The notes under the pieces were generated by a model, which saw only the letters and a program-made list of their open reading frames with translations, did no database searches and was not told the DNA's origin. Made by a program: the position numbers and the translations under genes. Below, one piece after another: positions 18,227-27,814 of a stretch of DNA of 64,000 bases (its first letter is position 1; each line of letters opens with the position of its first letter). The stretch covers positions 1,984,001-2,048,000 of the forward strand of contig NZ_CP041036.1 of the NCBI RefSeq assembly GCF_006385555.1, in the 5' to 3' direction. The stretch comes from Shewanella polaris. GTDB taxonomy: Bacteria; Pseudomonadota; Gammaproteobacteria; Enterobacterales; Shewanellaceae.

Positions 18227-19810
18227 TTAAAGAGCTGCAATATAGTCTTCATGACTAGACATCTGGTCAACGGTACTGGCAATGACTTTACGGATATTGG
18301 CTAAGTAGTCGTTGAGATCAATTTGTCTAACCGCTTGGGTAAGGGGATGGAAATCTGTTGGCGTAATGCCTTGTCCTAACATCACCTGTACCCATGCCGC
18401 TTCGGTAAATAATTCATCTTGATGCCTGAAAACCGTTGCAGTCGATTTGAATAAATCGATTCTACGTTGCAAGCTTTCGGGAATGTCCATGTCGCGACAT
18501 TGCTGCCATAAACCGTGTTCACCGTCGGCAGATTGTTTTGCATTAAGGTGATAGTGCAAAATAATAAAGTCGCGAATTTGTTCAAACTCAGTTTGTGATT
18601 GGCGGTTAAACTCATCAATGTGCTGAAGGGTAATACCGTTTTGTGGAAATAATTTGGTCAAACGAATGATAGCCGATTGGACTAAATGTAAGCTGGTGGA
18701 CTCTAGTGGTTCTAAAAAACCACTCGATAAGCCAATAGCAACACAGTTTTTATGCCATTGCTTGGTGCGTCTACCAGTTTGAAAGTTAATTTTACGTGGT
18801 TCGGCTAACGATTTTCCATCTAAGTTTGTCAGCAATAACTGCTTTGCTTGCTCGTCTGTCATAAATTGACTGCTATACACAATGCCATTACCCGTCCGAT
18901 GTTGCAGCGGGATACGCCATTGCCAACCAGTATCGTGTGCTATTGCTTTAGTGTAGGGAATAATGGGCGATACGCTTTCGCAAGGCACAGCATATGCGCT
19001 ATCGCACGGTAACCAATGTTGCCAGTTTTCATAATCCACACCCAGAGCTTGGCCAATTAAGATCGCCGAAAATCCTGAACAATCAATAAATAAGTCGCCG
19101 CGGATACTTTGGCCATTTTGTAAGGTAACCGTTTCAATATTGCCATCGATGGTAAGTTCGGTGCTGGCAATCGTGCCTTCAACTCGCGTTACGCCGCGCT
19201 GATCACTGTATTGATGTAGCAAGTTGGCGTATAAGTTGGCATCAAAGTGATAAGCATGAGTAATACCACTCATTTGAGCTTGTGAAATAGTTTGAATCGG
19301 TTGAAATTTATTGTGTTTAGCTGCTTGATAATTAAGTGAGTATTGCCAAAAGTCATTTGGATTGTATTGGCTGCCTTCGACTTGTGAACGATTTATTTCT
19401 GGATATTTGGCATGAGGGCTATTGGTTTCTGAACCATTGGTTTTTACATTATTGGCTCGCGAGCTTAACCAATAATGGTGGAATGCAGTAAACCCTAAGT
19501 CACGACCAATATTGCCGAAAGCGTGCATATAAGCATCGCCTTGTTGATACCAGTTTTCAAACTCAATACCTAATTTATAGGTTGCTTGGGTTGCTTTTAT
19601 AAAGTCGCTTTCACTGATCCCCAATACACTATTAAAAATCTGTAATGGCGGAATAGTGGCTTCGCCCACACCAATGGTGCCTATAGCGTCGGATTCGATA
19701 AGGGTGATATTGAGTTGGGATTTAAACAGTTTTATGAGCATGGCAGCGGTCATCCAGCCTGAGGTACCGCCGCCTACAATGACAATGTTTTTAATGTTAT
19801 TTTGATTCAT
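18227..19810 (-). CDS. Tryptophan-halogenase-like FAD-dependent protein
   Basis: Flavoprotein of 527 residues of the tryptophan 7-halogenase family. It starts with the FAD-binding IVIVGGGTSGWMTAAML, has GVGEATIPPL, and the family hallmark WxWxIP as GWQWRIP around residue 290, plus GLSSGFLEPLESTSLHLVQ at the C-terminal substrate side. Such genes often sit beside carbohydrate TonB receptors in Shewanella, Xanthomonas and Caulobacter without any product being known. Here it follows the TonB receptor on the same strand, separated by a terminator (19856-19890). Whether it halogenates anything is open; the active-site Lys and Glu of PrnA could not be placed with certainty. Confidence 0.9.
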   Translation of the reverse strand: MNQNNIKNIVIVGGGTSGWMTAAMLIKLFKSQLNITLIESDAIGTIGVGEATIPPLQIFNSVLGISESDFIKATQATYKLGIEFENWYQQGDAYMHAFGNIGRDLGFTAFHHYWLSSRANNVKTNGSETNSPHAKYPEINRSQVEGSQYNPNDFWQYSLNYQAAKHNKFQPIQTISQAQMSGITHAYHFDANLYANLLHQYSDQRGVTRVEGTIASTELTIDGNIETVTLQNGQSIRGDLFIDCSGFSAILIGQALGVDYENWQHWLPCDSAYAVPCESVSPIIPYTKAIAHDTGWQWRIPLQHRTGNGIVYSSQFMTDEQAKQLLLTNLDGKSLAEPRKINFQTGRRTKQWHKNCVAIGLSSGFLEPLESTSLHLVQSAIIRLTKLFPQNGITLQHIDEFNRQSQTEFEQIRDFIILHYHLNAKQSADGEHGLWQQCRDMDIPESLQRRIDLFKSTATVFRHQDELFTEAAWVQVMLGQGITPTDFHPLTQAVRQIDLNDYLANIRKVIASTVDQMSSHEDYIAAL

Positions 19811-19855
19811 TGCTATCGCCTTTGTCGCACTGATAAACGTTATTGTCGATATTAT

Positions 19856-19890
19856 AAAAAAGCCCCTGTAAAAGGTTACAGAGGCTTTTA
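19856..19890 (-). terminator. Terminator/attenuator between TonB receptor and halogenase-like gene
   Basis: On the minus strand TAAAAGCCTCTGTAA pairs with TTACAGGGGCTTTT around a short loop, followed by a T-run. It ends receptor transcription and may let a minor part of it continue into the halogenase-like gene 46 bases further on. Confidence 0.85.
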
Positions 19891-19917
19891 GTCGATTTAC
19901 TTCATTCTACAAGCCCA

Positions 19918-22638
19918 TTAGAACTTGTAGTTTGCGCCTAACATAAAGTTACGACCGTAGTTTTGATAATCACGGACTAAACGTTGATCATCACCTGTGT
20001 AAGAGGTAAATGGCTCGTTGGTTAAGTTGTTTACTTGGAACTGTACCGATAAACCGTATAACGCATCGATACCGCTTTCAGTAAAGTCATACCCAATTTG
20101 TGCATCAACAACCGTTTCAGCTTTAATGTTAACGTTTTCACGTTGTAGGCTGATTTTAGTGACTTCACCTAAGAAGTCACTACGATAGCGTGAGCTGATA
20201 CGTGCTTCAAAACCAGAGTTTTCATAGTAAACCGTCGCATTGAAGGTTTTTTCTGAAAGGCCTGGTAGCGTTGTTGGATCACTGTCAGCCGTTTCTTTTA
20301 CTTCACTGTCGTTGTACGAACCACTTAAGATGGTACCAAAGCCACTTAATTGCTCAACAAAAATACCGAAGTCGATAGATAGCGAGGCTTCAATACCTTG
20401 TACATAACCACCATTACCGTTAAGAGGTTGGCTAACATTACCAATTGGGTTGTCACCTGGGTTTTGTGGCAAAATAGTGCTGAAGTCAAAGTTAGTTTGC
20501 TGATCATAAACGTAGTTTTCTAAGTCTTTATAGAAAACCGCCAATGAGAAATAACCTTGATCACTGAAGTAGTTTTCGTAGCTGATGTCATATTGACGTG
20601 CTAACCAAGGACGTAGCTCAGGATTACCTGCGCCACCAGACCAATTAACACCGTCGTTTGGATTTTCGTTGTAGCTAAAGTTTACGTTAGCGTTCATTTT
20701 ATCCATACGCGCACGGGTTAAGGTACGTGCTGCGGCAAAGCGTAGCATTTGACCATCGGCAATTTCAAAGCCTAGGTTCATACTCGGTAGCCACTCTAGG
20801 TAAGTGTCACCAGCTGTGCGAGGTGTTAATGTGACCACACCATCTTCAACTGTCGCGACGGTACCGTCTGAACTTTGGTCTGTATGAACCGCTTGAATAC
20901 CGACATTACCCGTTAATGGAAAACCAAATAACTCAGATTCTAAGTTTGCTTTAACAAAAAAGGTAGAGACCTCTTCTGTAACAGACCAAGAGTTGGTTGC
21001 ACGTGATAAATCGACATCTGCAACGTCTGTTTCGGTATAACCCCCGTCGTTATAAAACGCTAATGAGTCATAACTGAGTACGTCGCCCATGCCGAAAAAG
21101 TCGAGTGAGGTTGGTGATAACAAATACTGTTCTGGAACTGATACTAAGTAGTTATCAGTACCGTCATAACCCGCTAACGTTAGGTAATAACCTTTGTCTA
21201 ACTTGCTTTTATCGCGATTAGTGCGGTTAACACCAAACTCGACGCTGCGCACATCACCTTGGTCAAACACGTATTCTGCACTTAAACGGAATGATGTTAA
21301 TTCATCATCAATTTCTGGTTTATTAATAAAACCATCTTGAGTATTGGCACCAAGCGGGCTACCCCAACCGAGTGGATCGCCTAACTTAATCAGATTAGGA
21401 TCAGCATAATTAAGATCATGAGTGAAGTCATAGCCGCCATTACCATTGTAGTTAAAACCAAGATCATCAACGGCACCAACACCTGTTCCACGGCCTGTGC
21501 CTGTGTAACTTTCCATACCAATATCAGTACGTTCAGCTTTTGATAAAGCGATATCGGCTTCAATGCTCCAGCTGTCATTGATGGTGAACTTATTGTTCCA
21601 ACCAATTGACAGTGATTCGGCATCACGCTTGTTGACGTCGTTTCGGATAACAACTTCGGCACCAATAATGGTTCCTTGAGTCACTAAACCATCTTCAGTA
21701 GCAGTGGATGTTACGCCACCATTAGTACCCCAAGCGGCAGGGATTTCGATACCACGTAAACGTTGGTCATCAGTAAACTTGGTGTAATACACATCGACTA
21801 CCGAAGTAAATTTATCGTTAGGTGCATATTCGAAAACGGCTAACACGCCATCACGTTCTAATTCGCTTGAACGCACAAACGGTTTTGCGCCACCTAATAC
21901 ACTGTCACCAGCATCATTTTCTGGGTAACCCCAGGCTTGCCAGCGTTCTTCTTGGTTTGGTGACATCATGCGGGCATAACCTAACGCAATACCGATAGTG
22001 TCGTCTGCAAACTGGTCGATGTATGAAATGCTGCCACGATAACCTGTGTCGCTAGAACCACTGTTTAATGAACCTAAATCGTTCATTTCGCCGCGCAATG
22101 ACATGGCAATAGTTTGCTCACCATGGGTTAGCGGGCTAATGGTTTGCATATCTACCGTGCCGCCGATGGCTTGAGCCATTACAGAAGCATCAGGGGTCTT
22201 ATACACCACAACACGATTTAATAATTCAGAAGGGTATTGGTCAAACTCAACACCACGGTTGTCGTTAACCGAGGCTTGTTCGCGACCGTTTAACGTCGCT
22301 GTAGTAAAATCAGGACCTAAGCCACGGATAGAGATAACGTTGGCGCGTCCATCTAAACGCTGTGCGGATACACCGGGTAGGCGAGCAAGTGATTCTGCAA
22401 TACTGACATCAGGTAATTTACCAATATCTTCAGCAGAAATGGCTTCAACAATGGATGACGAAGACATCTTTAGTGATTGTGATTCTTGTAAGCTGCGACG
22501 AATACCAGTGACTTTTACCACTTCAATATTTTCGTCGGCAGCTTCTGTAGTGTTAATGTCATCAGCGGCATAAGCACTCATGCTTGCACCTGCGGCAACT
22601 AACGCCAGCGTAAGTAGGCTCGGTTTAAATAGCAACAT
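19918..22638 (-). CDS. TonB-dependent receptor, probable maltodextrin receptor
   Basis: Outer-membrane gated channel of 906 residues. A signal peptide ending in AYAAD is followed by a TonB-box region (IEVVKVTGIRRSLQESQ), the plug domain (KLPDVSIAESLARLPGVS and ISIRGLGPDFTTATLNGREQ), the beta-barrel, and a C-terminal end in Phe (GANYKF), as outer-membrane barrels require. Size and motifs match the large sugar receptors of Shewanella and Caulobacter (MalA type). The operator at 22848-22861 lies about 210 bp upstream, in a spacer shared with the divergent GH13 glucosidase. It most likely imports maltodextrins produced by the lipoprotein amylase. Confidence 0.93.
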   Translation of the reverse strand: MLLFKPSLLTLALVAAGASMSAYAADDINTTEAADENIEVVKVTGIRRSLQESQSLKMSSSSIVEAISAEDIGKLPDVSIAESLARLPGVSAQRLDGRANVISIRGLGPDFTTATLNGREQASVNDNRGVEFDQYPSELLNRVVVYKTPDASVMAQAIGGTVDMQTISPLTHGEQTIAMSLRGEMNDLGSLNSGSSDTGYRGSISYIDQFADDTIGIALGYARMMSPNQEERWQAWGYPENDAGDSVLGGAKPFVRSSELERDGVLAVFEYAPNDKFTSVVDVYYTKFTDDQRLRGIEIPAAWGTNGGVTSTATEDGLVTQGTIIGAEVVIRNDVNKRDAESLSIGWNNKFTINDSWSIEADIALSKAERTDIGMESYTGTGRGTGVGAVDDLGFNYNGNGGYDFTHDLNYADPNLIKLGDPLGWGSPLGANTQDGFINKPEIDDELTSFRLSAEYVFDQGDVRSVEFGVNRTNRDKSKLDKGYYLTLAGYDGTDNYLVSVPEQYLLSPTSLDFFGMGDVLSYDSLAFYNDGGYTETDVADVDLSRATNSWSVTEEVSTFFVKANLESELFGFPLTGNVGIQAVHTDQSSDGTVATVEDGVVTLTPRTAGDTYLEWLPSMNLGFEIADGQMLRFAAARTLTRARMDKMNANVNFSYNENPNDGVNWSGGAGNPELRPWLARQYDISYENYFSDQGYFSLAVFYKDLENYVYDQQTNFDFSTILPQNPGDNPIGNVSQPLNGNGGYVQGIEASLSIDFGIFVEQLSGFGTILSGSYNDSEVKETADSDPTTLPGLSEKTFNATVYYENSGFEARISSRYRSDFLGEVTKISLQRENVNIKAETVVDAQIGYDFTESGIDALYGLSVQFQVNNLTNEPFTSYTGDDQRLVRDYQNYGRNFMLGANYKF

Positions 22639-22847
22639 TCATCTTTCCCCTTTTGTGGATACTTAACACCTAGATGTTCAGGTCGAGTGTTAGTGTCCTT
22701 TTGAATTTTTGGTTACAGTCTTTTTTGTGTTTTTCCTCAGCATGCTTAATTAACTTTATAAGTGACTGCATAAGTGCTGAAGTTATGACCAAATTGTTGC
22801 GCAACAGTGACGATACTACTCCCAGTACTGTTTTGCCGACAATATTA

Positions 22848-22861
22848 TGCATACGTATTCA
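22848..22861. promoter_or_regulatory. Maltodextrin-regulon operator, receptor side
   Basis: TGCATACGTATTCA, identical to the copy before the GH97 gene. It lies in the 505-bp divergent spacer, about 210 bp before the TonB receptor start, and 136 bp from the second spacer copy. Confidence 0.82.
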
Positions 22862-22996
22862 ACGTTATTAAGCGCTAATTATTAGCTGAATTTTACAAAT
22901 TTGAAACAACTTAAAGATGCTCGATATCGCAGTTAGTTTATTGTATTTATGAGATATTATTTGTATTTTTCATGTGCGTTCAGCTAATGATTTCTT

Positions 22997-23010
22997 TGCA
23001 TACGTATGCA
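22997..23010. promoter_or_regulatory. Maltodextrin-regulon operator, glucosidase side (perfect palindrome)
   Basis: TGCATACGTATGCA is a perfect 14-bp palindrome, 134 bp before the GH13 glucosidase start. Centre-to-centre spacing to the previous copy is 149 bp, so a dimer of dimers could loop the divergent promoters. Confidence 0.82.
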
Positions 23011-23143
23011 GGTGTATTGAACCGGATTTCCTTATTCACGTATCCTCGGGGTAATACAAAATAACTGATGGCTGTTACTCAGTCGCAACATCAAGGTAAC
23101 TCACCGATTAATTTTTGGGTTGGCTTAATTCTAAGGGGAAGTA

Positions 23144-24778
23144 ATGGATCAGGTAACTTGGTGGCGCGGCGGAGTGATATATCAAGTCTACCCCCGTAGC
23201 TTATTAGATTCTAATGGTGACGGTGTCGGTGATTTACAGGGCATTATCAATAAACTTGATTATATTGCCAGCCTAAATGTAGATGCGATTTGGATTTCAC
23301 CTTTTTTTAAATCGCCAATGAAAGATTTCGGTTATGACATTAGTGATTATCTTGAAATTGATCCAATGTTTGGCACCATGGCCGACTTTGATCAACTTAT
23401 CGACAAAGCTCATCAATTAAATATTAAAGTGGTGATTGACCAAGTGTTAAGCCACACCTCAGATCAACATGCTTGGTTTGAGCAAAGTCGCCAAAGTCGT
23501 GATAATGATAAAGCAGATTGGTATGTATGGGCCGACCCGAAAGATGATGGCAGTGCGCCTAATAATTGGTTGGCCATTTTTGGTGGTTGTGCATGGGAAT
23601 GGGAACCTCGCCGTCAGCAATATTATTTACATAACTTTCTTAAAAGCCAACCTGATATTAATTTCTATTGCCCAGAAGTACGCCAAGCGGTATTAGACAA
23701 TGTTGAGTTTTGGCTTAAAAAAGGTGTGGATGGTTTCCGTCTTGATGCGATTACTTTCTGTTATCACGACGAAAAATTGCGTGATAACCCAGCAAAACCC
23801 AAAGATAAGCGTCAAGGTCGCGGCTTTAGTGAAGATAACCCTTATGCCTACCAATATCATTATTACAACAATACTCGACCGCAAACGGTTGTCTTTATAG
23901 AACAACTGCGAGCATTAGTTAATCGTTACCCAGGTGCTGTCACTTTAGGTGAAGTGTCATCAGAAGACTCATTAGCCACCATGGCGGAATATACTCAGGG
24001 CGATGACCGTTTGCATATGGCGTACAGTTTTGAACTATTAACTGATGATTTTAATGCGGCTTATATTCGCCAAACGGTTGAAGAACTTGAAGCCAGTATT
24101 GGTGATGGTTGGCCATGTTGGGCCATAGGTAATCATGATGTTAAACGGGTTGCTTCCCGTTGGGGGAAAGACAGTACTAACCCAACGATGATAAAAATGC
24201 TCAACGCGATGTTATTTTCACTACGTGGCAGTGTGTGCAGTTATCAAGGCGAAGAATTAGGCTTAACCGAAGCATCTATTGAGTTTAATCAGTTACAAGA
24301 CCCATTTGGTATTGCTTTTTGGCCGATGTTTAAAGGCCGCGATGGTTGTAGAACACCCATGCCTTGGGAAAAAGATGCACCTAATGCGGGTTTTAGTGAA
24401 GCAACACCTTGGTTACCGATAGATCCTGCACACAATAATAGTGCTGTTGATGTACAAGAAGCCGATCAAGATTCAATACTGAACAGTTACCGGCATTTTT
24501 TACAGTGGCGCAAACAGCAAAATTTGTTGATTGACGGTGATATTAACTTTGTTGATAGTCATCCTGATGTACTTGCGTTTATCCGCAGCAAAGGTCAGCA
24601 ACAAATGTTAGTCCTGTTTAACTTGTCTAATAATCAACAAACCTTTGAATTAGATGAGCTAACATTATCTTCGATTTTACAAGGTCATGGGTTAACCTGT
24701 GGCTTACAAGATAAGCAACATCCGGAAACTATAGTGCTACCAAGTTTTGCCAGCTTTTATGGATTGCTTACAAATTAA
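23144..24778 (+). CDS. Alpha-glucosidase, GH13 (oligo-1,4/1,6 type)
   Basis: Exo-acting glucosidase of 544 residues without signal peptide, so cytoplasmic. It opens WWRGGVIYQVYPRSLLDSNGDG, the start typical of GH13 subfamily 23 alpha-glucosidases, with VVIDQVLSHTSD (region I), GFRLDAITF (region II, nucleophile), LGEVSSEDS (region III, acid) and AIGNHDVKR (region IV). The C-terminal part is the short beta domain. It is preceded by AAGGGGAAGTA as ribosome site and by the perfect operator copy. It ends at a terminator and is followed by the glucose transporter. It would convert imported maltose and maltodextrins to glucose. Confidence 0.93.
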   Translation: MDQVTWWRGGVIYQVYPRSLLDSNGDGVGDLQGIINKLDYIASLNVDAIWISPFFKSPMKDFGYDISDYLEIDPMFGTMADFDQLIDKAHQLNIKVVIDQVLSHTSDQHAWFEQSRQSRDNDKADWYVWADPKDDGSAPNNWLAIFGGCAWEWEPRRQQYYLHNFLKSQPDINFYCPEVRQAVLDNVEFWLKKGVDGFRLDAITFCYHDEKLRDNPAKPKDKRQGRGFSEDNPYAYQYHYYNNTRPQTVVFIEQLRALVNRYPGAVTLGEVSSEDSLATMAEYTQGDDRLHMAYSFELLTDDFNAAYIRQTVEELEASIGDGWPCWAIGNHDVKRVASRWGKDSTNPTMIKMLNAMLFSLRGSVCSYQGEELGLTEASIEFNQLQDPFGIAFWPMFKGRDGCRTPMPWEKDAPNAGFSEATPWLPIDPAHNNSAVDVQEADQDSILNSYRHFLQWRKQQNLLIDGDINFVDSHPDVLAFIRSKGQQQMLVLFNLSNNQQTFELDELTLSSILQGHGLTCGLQDKQHPETIVLPSFASFYGLLTN

Positions 24779-24788
24779 TATGACTAAG

Positions 24789-24816
24789 CCGAAATACTAA
24801 GGTATTTCGGTTTTTT
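24789..24816 (+). terminator. Terminator after GH13 glucosidase
   Basis: CCGAAATAC / GTATTTCGG 9-bp perfect stem followed by six T residues. It lies 10 bases after the stop codon, so the transporter that follows probably has reduced read-through or its own promoter. Confidence 0.9.
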
Positions 24817-24887
24817 AAATCATTATAAAAATCCGAAATACCGTAAATAAAAACAGCTAACAATAACTAACAAGAAGAGAGCACATT

Positions 24888-26153
24888 ATGGCTTCAGCAA
24901 TGCAAAGTACACATCAAACAACGGTTACTGGAGGCAATGGTAATTACCGATTTGCACTAGTGTCGTTGACGTCACTGTTTTTCATGTGGGGATTTATTAC
25001 CTGTTTAAACGACATTTTGATCCCGCATTTAAAAGGGGTGTTCTCATTAAATTATACCGAAGCTATGTTGATTCAATTTTGCTTCTTTGGGGCGTACTTT
25101 TTAGTTTCATTACCTGCGGGTAAGTTGGTTAAAAAATTAGGTTATCAAAAAGGTATCGTGACAGGATTGGTTATTGCCTGCATTGGTTGTCTACTGTTTT
25201 ATCCTGCAGCAGTCTTTGCTACTTATGGATTGTTTCTCGGGGCCTTATTTGTATTAGCATCTGGGATCACTATTCTTCAAGTGGCAGCTAATCCCTTTGT
25301 GAATGCCTTGGGCTCAGTTGAAACAGCATCTAGTCGTTTAAACCTAACTCAAGCATTTAACGCATTAGGCACTACGGTTGCACCTTACTTTGGCGCAGTG
25401 TTGATCTTGTCGGTCGCCTCTGGTGCCGTTGATGGACTGAGTCATGCACAAGCCGAAGCTGAAGTGGTTAAGCTTCCATACCTTATTCTGGCCGGGATGC
25501 TAGGTTTACTTGCATTGATATTTTCTAAATTGAATTTACCTACAATTGCTGAACACAATGATAATTCTGATAGTGGTGTGGTCACTCATAATGGCAAAAC
25601 CAGCGCCTTACAAAGCATTCATTTGGTATTGGGCGCGATTGGTATTTTTGTTTATGTTGGCGCAGAAGTGTCTATTGGCAGTTTTTTAGTGAGCTTTTTA
25701 GGCGAACAAAATGTGGCAGGCTTACAAGAAGCTGATGCGGCTAAATACATTACCTATTATTGGGGCGGGGCCATGATAGGTCGCTTTGTTGGTTCTGTGA
25801 TTATGCAAAAAATCCCAGCAGGAACCATGTTAGCGTTTAACGCTTTTGTTGCGGCAGCATTGGTGTTAGTGGCCATGAACAGTACTGGTGCAGTGGCCAT
25901 GTGGTCAATCTTGGCTGTAGGACTGTTTAATTCTATTATGTTCCCAACCATATTTAGCTTAGCACTGCGAGATTTAGGTCCACACACCTCACAGGGTAGC
26001 GGCATATTATGTTTAGCCATTGTTGGCGGCGCAATTGTACCGCTATTACAAGGTGTAATGGCAGATAGTATGGGGCTGCAACTGGCGTTTGTTTTACCCG
26101 TTGTGTGTTACGCGTTTATTTTATTTTATGGTGCTAAAGGCTCAAGAATGTAG
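24888..26153 (+). CDS. glcP: Glucose/galactose MFS transporter, FHS family (GlcP/GluP-like)
   Basis: Inner-membrane proton- or sodium-coupled hexose importer of 421 residues. It starts, after a polar tail, with [24 protein letters not shown] and has [22 protein letters not shown] and [13 protein letters not shown], hallmarks of the FucP/GluP group; 12 helices are evident. It lies downstream of the GH13 glucosidase on the same strand and would import glucose released in the periplasm by the GH97 and other enzymes. The start follows AAGAAGAGAG. The glucose assignment is inferred from the locus. Confidence 0.9.
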   Translation: MASAMQSTHQTTVTGGNGNYRFALVSLTSLFFMWGFITCLNDILIPHLKGVFSLNYTEAMLIQFCFFGAYFLVSLPAGKLVKKLGYQKGIVTGLVIACIGCLLFYPAAVFATYGLFLGALFVLASGITILQVAANPFVNALGSVETASSRLNLTQAFNALGTTVAPYFGAVLILSVASGAVDGLSHAQAEAEVVKLPYLILAGMLGLLALIFSKLNLPTIAEHNDNSDSGVVTHNGKTSALQSIHLVLGAIGIFVYVGAEVSIGSFLVSFLGEQNVAGLQEADAAKYITYYWGGAMIGRFVGSVIMQKIPAGTMLAFNAFVAAALVLVAMNSTGAVAMWSILAVGLFNSIMFPTIFSLALRDLGPHTSQGSGILCLAIVGGAIVPLLQGVMADSMGLQLAFVLPVVCYAFILFYGAKGSRM

Positions 26154-26188
26154 TCCCGTATTGACAATATATTTTAATTCTAATGATC

Positions 26189-26211
26189 AGCGGCTTTCGG
26201 GCCGCTTTTTT
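26189..26211 (+). terminator. Terminator after glucose transporter
   Basis: AGCGGC - TTTCGG - GCCGCT followed by a run of six T. It lies 36 bases after the stop codon and closes the sugar locus. Confidence 0.9.
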
Positions 26212-26426
26212 GTGTCATCTTAATACTGTTACGCTAACAACGACGATTTAATAATCAGTACATCACTGACTTTTTGATGTCTCAATACCTTGGTCACATA
26301 AAACTGTATATAGACCAATTTTTATCTATTTTAAGCAGTAGCTGTGGGGACTAAAGGCCGATATTGCCTTGCTATCAGCAGCGTTAATCCCTATGATCAG
26401 CACGTTTTTAAATTGACCGTAATATT

Positions 26427-27653
26427 ATGAGAGAGCCCATGTTGACTTATCCGCTGTCAGGCAGTTCATCAGAGTTAGTATTAAATGTACTCACTATGGT
26501 GTTAACCCGAGGAAAACCATTAGATAGAGCCTATTCAGAGCATTTTTCTGGTTTAACCCTTAATCCATCAGAACAAGCTCGGATCACCCAAGTCACTGGC
26601 GATATTTTACGTCGTTTAAATTTATACTGTTTTCTGGTTGATATTAAACCAGAAGAGTTTGATCGTTTAGGATCAAAACTACTCAATGGCTGGCATATTT
26701 TTCACGGCTTAGATTTACCCAAAATGCAGTATTCGTTGCAAGTTGAACAAGCCGTATTTGATGCTAACCTTGAAATCGCAAAGGCAGATCCAGTGTTGTG
26801 GGATGGCTGTCCACAATGGTTGGATGAACTTGGGCAAGCTCAACTTGGTGATAAGTGGCCTGCTGAACGCGCAGCACTTGCTGAGCAACCTAAGCGTTAT
26901 CTACGCGTGAATGAGCTTAAATGTGATCGAGAAAAGCTGATTGCTCGTCTACAAAAAGAAGGCGTAACCTCTGTACCGTTAAGCGATGTAGCTTCCGCGG
27001 TTGAGGTGACATCCGACTCAGCATTGTTCCGTACAGATGCATTTAAAGATGGCTGGTTCGAACAACAAGATGCTGGTTCGCAATTAGTTGCTAATGCAGT
27101 GGATGCTAAACCGGGTATGCGTGTTGTTGATGCTTGTGCTGGCGCGGGTGGTAAAACATTACATATTGCAGCACAAATGCAAGGTAAGGGCCGTTTATTA
27201 GCCATGGATATAGAGCAATGGAAACTCGATAACCTTAAAACCCGTGCTAAACGTGCTGGTGCACATAACGTTGAAACACGTATTATTGCCAGTTCAAAAA
27301 CCATTAAACGCCTTAAGTTTTCTGCTGATCGAGTGTTGTTAGACGTGCCTTGTTCAGGGCTTGGGGTATTAAAACGAAACCCAGATTCAAAATGGCGTGA
27401 TACCCCAGAGCGTTTGCCAATATTGGTTGAACTGCAAAAGCATATTTTGCAAAGCTACAGTCGCATGGTCAAAGTAGGAGGCATATTAATTTATGCAACT
27501 TGCTCCATTATGCCAGAAGAGAATCGTAATCAAATCGATGCATTTCTAGCAGAAAATCCGCAGTTTACCCTTATCGAAGATGAAAATATCTTGGTGTCAG
27601 AGCGTGGTTTTGATGGTTTCTATTTGGCCAAAATGGAACGTCTATCTGAATAA
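26427..27653 (+). CDS. RsmB/NOP-family RNA cytosine-C5 methyltransferase
   Basis: SAM-dependent RNA m5C methyltransferase of 408 residues. The N-terminal half is a NusB-like/helical region; the catalytic part has VVDACAGAGGKTLHIAAQM (SAM motif I), VLLDVPCSGLGVLKRNPD (motif IV with the PC active-site cysteine) and LIYATCSIMPEENRNQI (motif VI TCS cysteine). Length is close to RsmB but the sequence lacks RsmB's usual start; such proteins are annotated only to family in Shewanella. The start is ATG at 26427; an ATG four codons later is equally possible. Single gene with a terminator downstream. Confidence 0.85.
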   Translation: MREPMLTYPLSGSSSELVLNVLTMVLTRGKPLDRAYSEHFSGLTLNPSEQARITQVTGDILRRLNLYCFLVDIKPEEFDRLGSKLLNGWHIFHGLDLPKMQYSLQVEQAVFDANLEIAKADPVLWDGCPQWLDELGQAQLGDKWPAERAALAEQPKRYLRVNELKCDREKLIARLQKEGVTSVPLSDVASAVEVTSDSALFRTDAFKDGWFEQQDAGSQLVANAVDAKPGMRVVDACAGAGGKTLHIAAQMQGKGRLLAMDIEQWKLDNLKTRAKRAGAHNVETRIIASSKTIKRLKFSADRVLLDVPCSGLGVLKRNPDSKWRDTPERLPILVELQKHILQSYSRMVKVGGILIYATCSIMPEENRNQIDAFLAENPQFTLIEDENILVSERGFDGFYLAKMERLSE

Positions 27654-27746
27654 ACGTTATATAGACTTTGGTTTTTATGCTTTGTAATAAGATGATTTTC
27701 TAATTATTGTTAATATTATCTCTGAGCATGTAATGTTTACTCAAAT

Positions 27747-27777
27747 AAAAATGCCGCATTAAATATGCGGCATTTTT
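27747..27777. terminator. Bidirectional terminator between methyltransferase and ald
   Basis: AAAAATGCCGCAT / ATGCGGCATTTTT, 13-bp perfect stem with a 5-base loop and T-runs on both strands, in the gap between convergent genes ending at 27653 and 27815. Confidence 0.92.
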
Positions 27778-27814
27778 GTCAATCTAGATAAGCATTTATT
27801 ATCTCGACCTGAAA

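Noticed and set aside
22259-22573. 104-residue plus-strand open frame inside the TonB receptor gene
   Set aside because: It mirrors the conserved plug region of the receptor on the opposite strand and has no independent support.
26897-27304. 135-residue minus-strand open frame
   Set aside because: It lies fully inside the RNA methyltransferase gene, is Ser/Ala/Arg rich without motifs, and has no ribosome site; it is a shadow of the real gene.
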